A DNA stretch of 8,307 nt from Phycisphaerales bacterium UBA7708. GTDB lineage: Bacteria; Planctomycetota; Phycisphaerae; Sedimentisphaerales; Anaerohalosphaeraceae. The translations under genes and the position numbers were made by a program. Positions 6,032-8,307 of this stretch are shown in pieces. A model generated the notes under the pieces. That model saw nothing but the letters and a program-made list of their open reading frames with translations. It had not been told where the DNA came from and did no database searches. The stretch's first letter is position 1. The number at the start of each line of letters is the position of its first letter. Location of the stretch: assembly GCA_002482415.1 (NCBI GenBank), contig DLFY01000260.1:1-8307 (forward strand), written 5' to 3'.

Positions 6032-7609
6032 GTGTCTGCATCCGTTTATTATCATACGTTTATCATCGGCTTGTGTCTGCTGTTGTCATTCACAACATCT
6101 TCGGGTCAGGCCGCCTCGTCTGCCCGAATGGGGATTAATCTGGCCGGGCCGGCGGACTGGAATACGGAACTGCCGTTTGTGGATGTGTTCCGGATGTCGC
6201 GGCCGTGGATTAGTCAGAAACTGGAGCAGCCGTGGGGCAAGGGGCCTGGGCTGGAACTGGATGCACACGGCTGGGTCAAGCGGCTGGAGCCGAACTGCTG
6301 GGCGGAGACGCCGCTGAATACAATTGAGGGCGGTCATTATCCCGGTGGGAATTATACGGTGCTTTATGAGGGGCAGGGGCTGATCGAGGCCTGGGGTGCC
6401 GGACAGATTATCGACCAGAGGCCGGGGCGGCTGACCATGAAAGTCGAGCCGGCACGTGGGGCAATCTGGCTGCGTCTGAAAGAAATCGATCCGACGGACT
6501 ATATCCGAAATATCCGCGTGATTATGCCCGGATTTGAAAAAGATTATGCGGAGAATCCGTGGCATCCGTCCCTGCTGAAGCGATGGAAAGGGATGGCCTG
6601 TGTGCGGTTTATGGATTTTATGCACACCAACAATTCGGAGATTGTCCGGTGGTCGGACCGCCCTGTTCCGGAGGATGCGACGTTTTCCGAAAAAGGGGTT
6701 GCCCTGGAATACCTGATTGACCTGGCCAATCGGCTCGAGGCTGATCCGTGGTTCTGTATGCCGCACAAGGCCGATGATGAGTATGTGCGGAATTTTGCCA
6801 GATTAGTCAGGCAGCGGCTCAATCCCGAATTGAAGATTTATGTGGAATATTCCAACGAGGTCTGGAATGGCATCTTTACCCAGCACCGCTATGCCCAGCA
6901 GCAGGGTCTGGCAAAGGGCTTCGGTCATCCGGACCGGCCATGGGAGGCGGCATGGCACTATACCGCGTGTCGGTCGGTGGAGATTTTCAAAATCTGGCAG
7001 GACGTCTTCGGCGGGACCCAGCGATTAGTCCGCGTACTTCCCGGGTGGGCGGCCAATGATTATGTTTCCCGGCAGGTTGTCACATTTCAGGAGGCCTTTG
7101 TACACGCCGATGCACTGGCGATTGCGCCGTATATCAGCTTCAACATCTCACCGAACAGTGACCCCAACGCCGCGGCTGCTGCGACATGGGATGTGGAAAA
7201 AGTTCTGAGCCATCTTGAAAACCATGCACTGCCTGAATGCACCCAATGGATTAAAAAGAATAAAGCCATCGCCGACGAGCACGAACTCAAGCTCGTCGCC
7301 TACGAGGCCGGCCAGCATCTGGTAGGTGTTGGCGGCGGAGAGAACCATGACAGGCTGACCGCGCTGCTTCATCAGGCCAACGCCCATTCGCGGATGGGGC
7401 TGCTTTATGACCGGTATTACCAGGCATGGCAGGACGCCGGAGGTGATTTGCTCTGTCATTTTTCATCGGTGGGCACCTGGAGCAAATGGGGAAGCTGGGG
7501 GCTGATTGAATATTATGACAGCGCCCCGACATCCAAATACCGGTCCACCTTTCAGCGGGCTAAACGCTGGGGACAGGATGTAGTCGTTCCGGATGAAAAA
7601 AAAGATTAA
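6032..7609 (+). CDS. Secreted clan GH-A-like glycoside hydrolase (putative)
   Basis: This is a 525-residue exported protein, probably a polysaccharide-active enzyme whose substrate cannot be read from the sequence. The GTG start is fixed by GAGGAG eight bases upstream. Residues 1-27 are a Sec signal peptide (hydrophobic IIGLCLLLSF, cleavage near GQA). GINLAGPADWN (34-44) looks like the first TIM-barrel strand. A roughly 100-residue beta-rich insert (about 80-165) precedes the next strand (ACVRFMDF, 189-196). YVEYSNEVWNG (270-280) has the Asn-Glu pair typical of the clan GH-A acid/base (N275, E276). LVAYEAGQHL (421-430) offers E425 as nucleophile, the expected order and spacing for a retaining barrel. 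Residues H309 and Y367 may line the cleft. No carbohydrate-binding module is evident, and the C-terminus is a short charged tail. I cannot assign a GH family number. It is divergent from the DUF1549 operon and followed by a lipoprotein gene. Confidence 0.72.
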   Translation: MSASVYYHTFIIGLCLLLSFTTSSGQAASSARMGINLAGPADWNTELPFVDVFRMSRPWISQKLEQPWGKGPGLELDAHGWVKRLEPNCWAETPLNTIEGGHYPGGNYTVLYEGQGLIEAWGAGQIIDQRPGRLTMKVEPARGAIWLRLKEIDPTDYIRNIRVIMPGFEKDYAENPWHPSLLKRWKGMACVRFMDFMHTNNSEIVRWSDRPVPEDATFSEKGVALEYLIDLANRLEADPWFCMPHKADDEYVRNFARLVRQRLNPELKIYVEYSNEVWNGIFTQHRYAQQQGLAKGFGHPDRPWEAAWHYTACRSVEIFKIWQDVFGGTQRLVRVLPGWAANDYVSRQVVTFQEAFVHADALAIAPYISFNISPNSDPNAAAAATWDVEKVLSHLENHALPECTQWIKKNKAIADEHELKLVAYEAGQHLVGVGGGENHDRLTALLHQANAHSRMGLLYDRYYQAWQDAGGDLLCHFSSVGTWSKWGSWGLIEYYDSAPTSKYRSTFQRAKRWGQDVVVPDEKKD

Positions 7610-7634
7610 TTATTTCCCGCAGCCTGTATATTCA

Positions 7635-7649
7635 AGCCTAAAGGAGGCT
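7635..7649 (+). promoter_or_regulatory. Strong ribosome binding site within a small hairpin
   Basis: AAGGAGG at 7641-7647 is a near-perfect Shine-Dalgarno sequence five bases before the ATG at 7653. The flanking AGCCT (7635-7639) and AGGCT (7645-7649) can pair around an AAAGG loop, placing half of the Shine-Dalgarno in the loop and half in the stem. The ribosome binding site is secure; a regulatory role for the five-base stem is speculative. Confidence 0.6.
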
Positions 7650-7652
7650 AAA

Positions 7653-8307
7653 ATGAAGACAAGATGCCTATTCATTCTGATTGCTGTCACCGCCCTGACC
7701 GGATGCAAATCACTTGGACCCCAGACCGTGACCATGGACCGTTTCGATTACAGCACAGCCATCGCGGACTCCTGGAAACAACAAACCCTGCTCAACATCG
7801 TCAAGTTACGCTACATGGACCTGCCGGTGTTCATGGATGTGGCGTCGATTGTAGCAGGGTATTCCCTGCAGACGGGTGTCAGTGTCAATGGTGTTGCGTC
7901 TTCGGACAGAGCCGTCCAGGGCGATTATACCTCCATCGGAGGGCAGGCCATCTACACCGACCGGCCCACCATCACTTATGTGCCGATGACCGGTGAAAAG
8001 TTCCTGCGCGGATTGATCACCCCGATTGATCCGAAGAATATTTTTGCTATGCTGCAATCGGGGTACGCGGCGGATTTCATCCTGGGCCTGACGGTGGAGT
8101 CGCTCAACGGGGTACGCAACCGCTCGGCGGCCGGAGGCATCGTACGTGAGGCGGACCCGGATTTTATTCGCGTGCTGGAATTACTGCGCGACATCCAGTC
8201 GGCGGGTGCAGTCGGACTGCGTGTGGAAAACGACACGGTCAAAGGCTCAACCGGCGTAATGTTCTTCCGACGTGAGGATATTCCGGCGGAGGTCGTGGAA
8301 AAGGCCA
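7653..8307 (+). CDS. Lipoprotein of unknown function, 3' end outside window
   Basis: The first 218 residues are present with no stop, so the gene continues past the right edge. The ATG follows a strong AAGGAGG. The N-terminus is a classic lipoprotein signal: basic MKTR, hydrophobic FILIAVTAL and lipobox LTGC (15-18), giving a mature protein lipidated at C18. The next residue is lysine, with no aspartate at +2, so outer-membrane anchoring is plausible. The mature start includes DRFDYSTAIADSWKQQ (29-44) and LLNIVKLRYMDLPVF (46-60), followed by a beta-prone, glycine-rich stretch (64-110) and alternating helix and strand segments. I recall similar hypothetical lipoproteins in other Gram-negative bacteria but know no function and see no catalytic motif. 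It begins 43 bases after the glycosidase stop on the same strand, so the two are probably co-transcribed. Confidence 0.85.
   Translation, partial: MKTRCLFILIAVTALTGCKSLGPQTVTMDRFDYSTAIADSWKQQTLLNIVKLRYMDLPVFMDVASIVAGYSLQTGVSVNGVASSDRAVQGDYTSIGGQAIYTDRPTITYVPMTGEKFLRGLITPIDPKNIFAMLQSGYAADFILGLTVESLNGVRNRSAAGGIVREADPDFIRVLELLRDIQSAGAVGLRVENDTVKGSTGVMFFRREDIPAEVVEKA

Noticed and set aside
6086..6766. Minus-strand open frame opposite the glycosidase-like gene
   Set aside because: The plus-strand gene has a signal peptide, a strong ribosome binding site and catalytic motifs; the antisense frame has none of these.
7273..7298. Eight-base inverted repeat (CGACGAGC/GCTCGTCG) inside the glycosidase gene
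   Set aside because: It lies in well-supported coding sequence encoding AIADEHELKLVAYE and is readily explained by codon choice.
7664..7996. Plus-strand frame overlapping the start of the lipoprotein gene
   Set aside because: The frame beginning at 7653 has the Shine-Dalgarno sequence, a lipobox and stays open to the window edge; this one is histidine- and arginine-rich frame-shifted sequence.

Overview
The window most likely comes from a planctomycete-type bacterium (Planctomycetota, possibly the Phycisphaerae side; Verrucomicrobiota is the alternative). The main reason is a compact three-gene operon of protein families greatly expanded in those phyla: a DUF1549/DUF1553 (PSCyt2/PSD1) protein, a Tat-exported DUF1501 protein and a secreted protein with bacterial pre-peptidase C-terminal (PPC) domains. 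The intergenic DNA is also packed with GC-rich hairpins and short repeats of the kind I remember from such genomes. That resemblance is from memory and was not searched.

Layout. Positions 1-840 hold no convincing gene. An AT-rich start (1-100) is followed by a chain of small GC-rich hairpins (101-373), a tandem 7-mer array (402-436), and four related palindromes that begin GGGC and end GCCC followed by a TAC-type tail (485-724). A 16-base sequence occurs at 448-463 and again at 830-845, where it contains the stop codon of the first gene. From 841 to 5814 three genes run leftward on the minus strand in the order DUF1549/DUF1553, DUF1501, PPC, with gaps of 21 and 6 bases. An AT-rich divergent spacer (about 200 bases) separates them from two plus-strand genes. 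These are a secreted protein with the marks of a clan GH-A (TIM-barrel) glycoside hydrolase (6032-7609) and, 43 bases later, a lipoprotein of unknown function that runs off the right edge (7653-8307).

How the genes may work together. All five products carry export signals (Sec, Tat or lipoprotein), so this is an envelope or extracellular locus. The minus-strand trio looks like one transcription unit whose biochemical role is not established. The plus-strand pair looks like a second unit combining a probable polysaccharide-active enzyme with an outer-surface or periplasmic lipoprotein. Linking the two units functionally (for example in polysaccharide use) is inference from adjacency only. No RNA gene, CRISPR array, transposase or phage gene was found.
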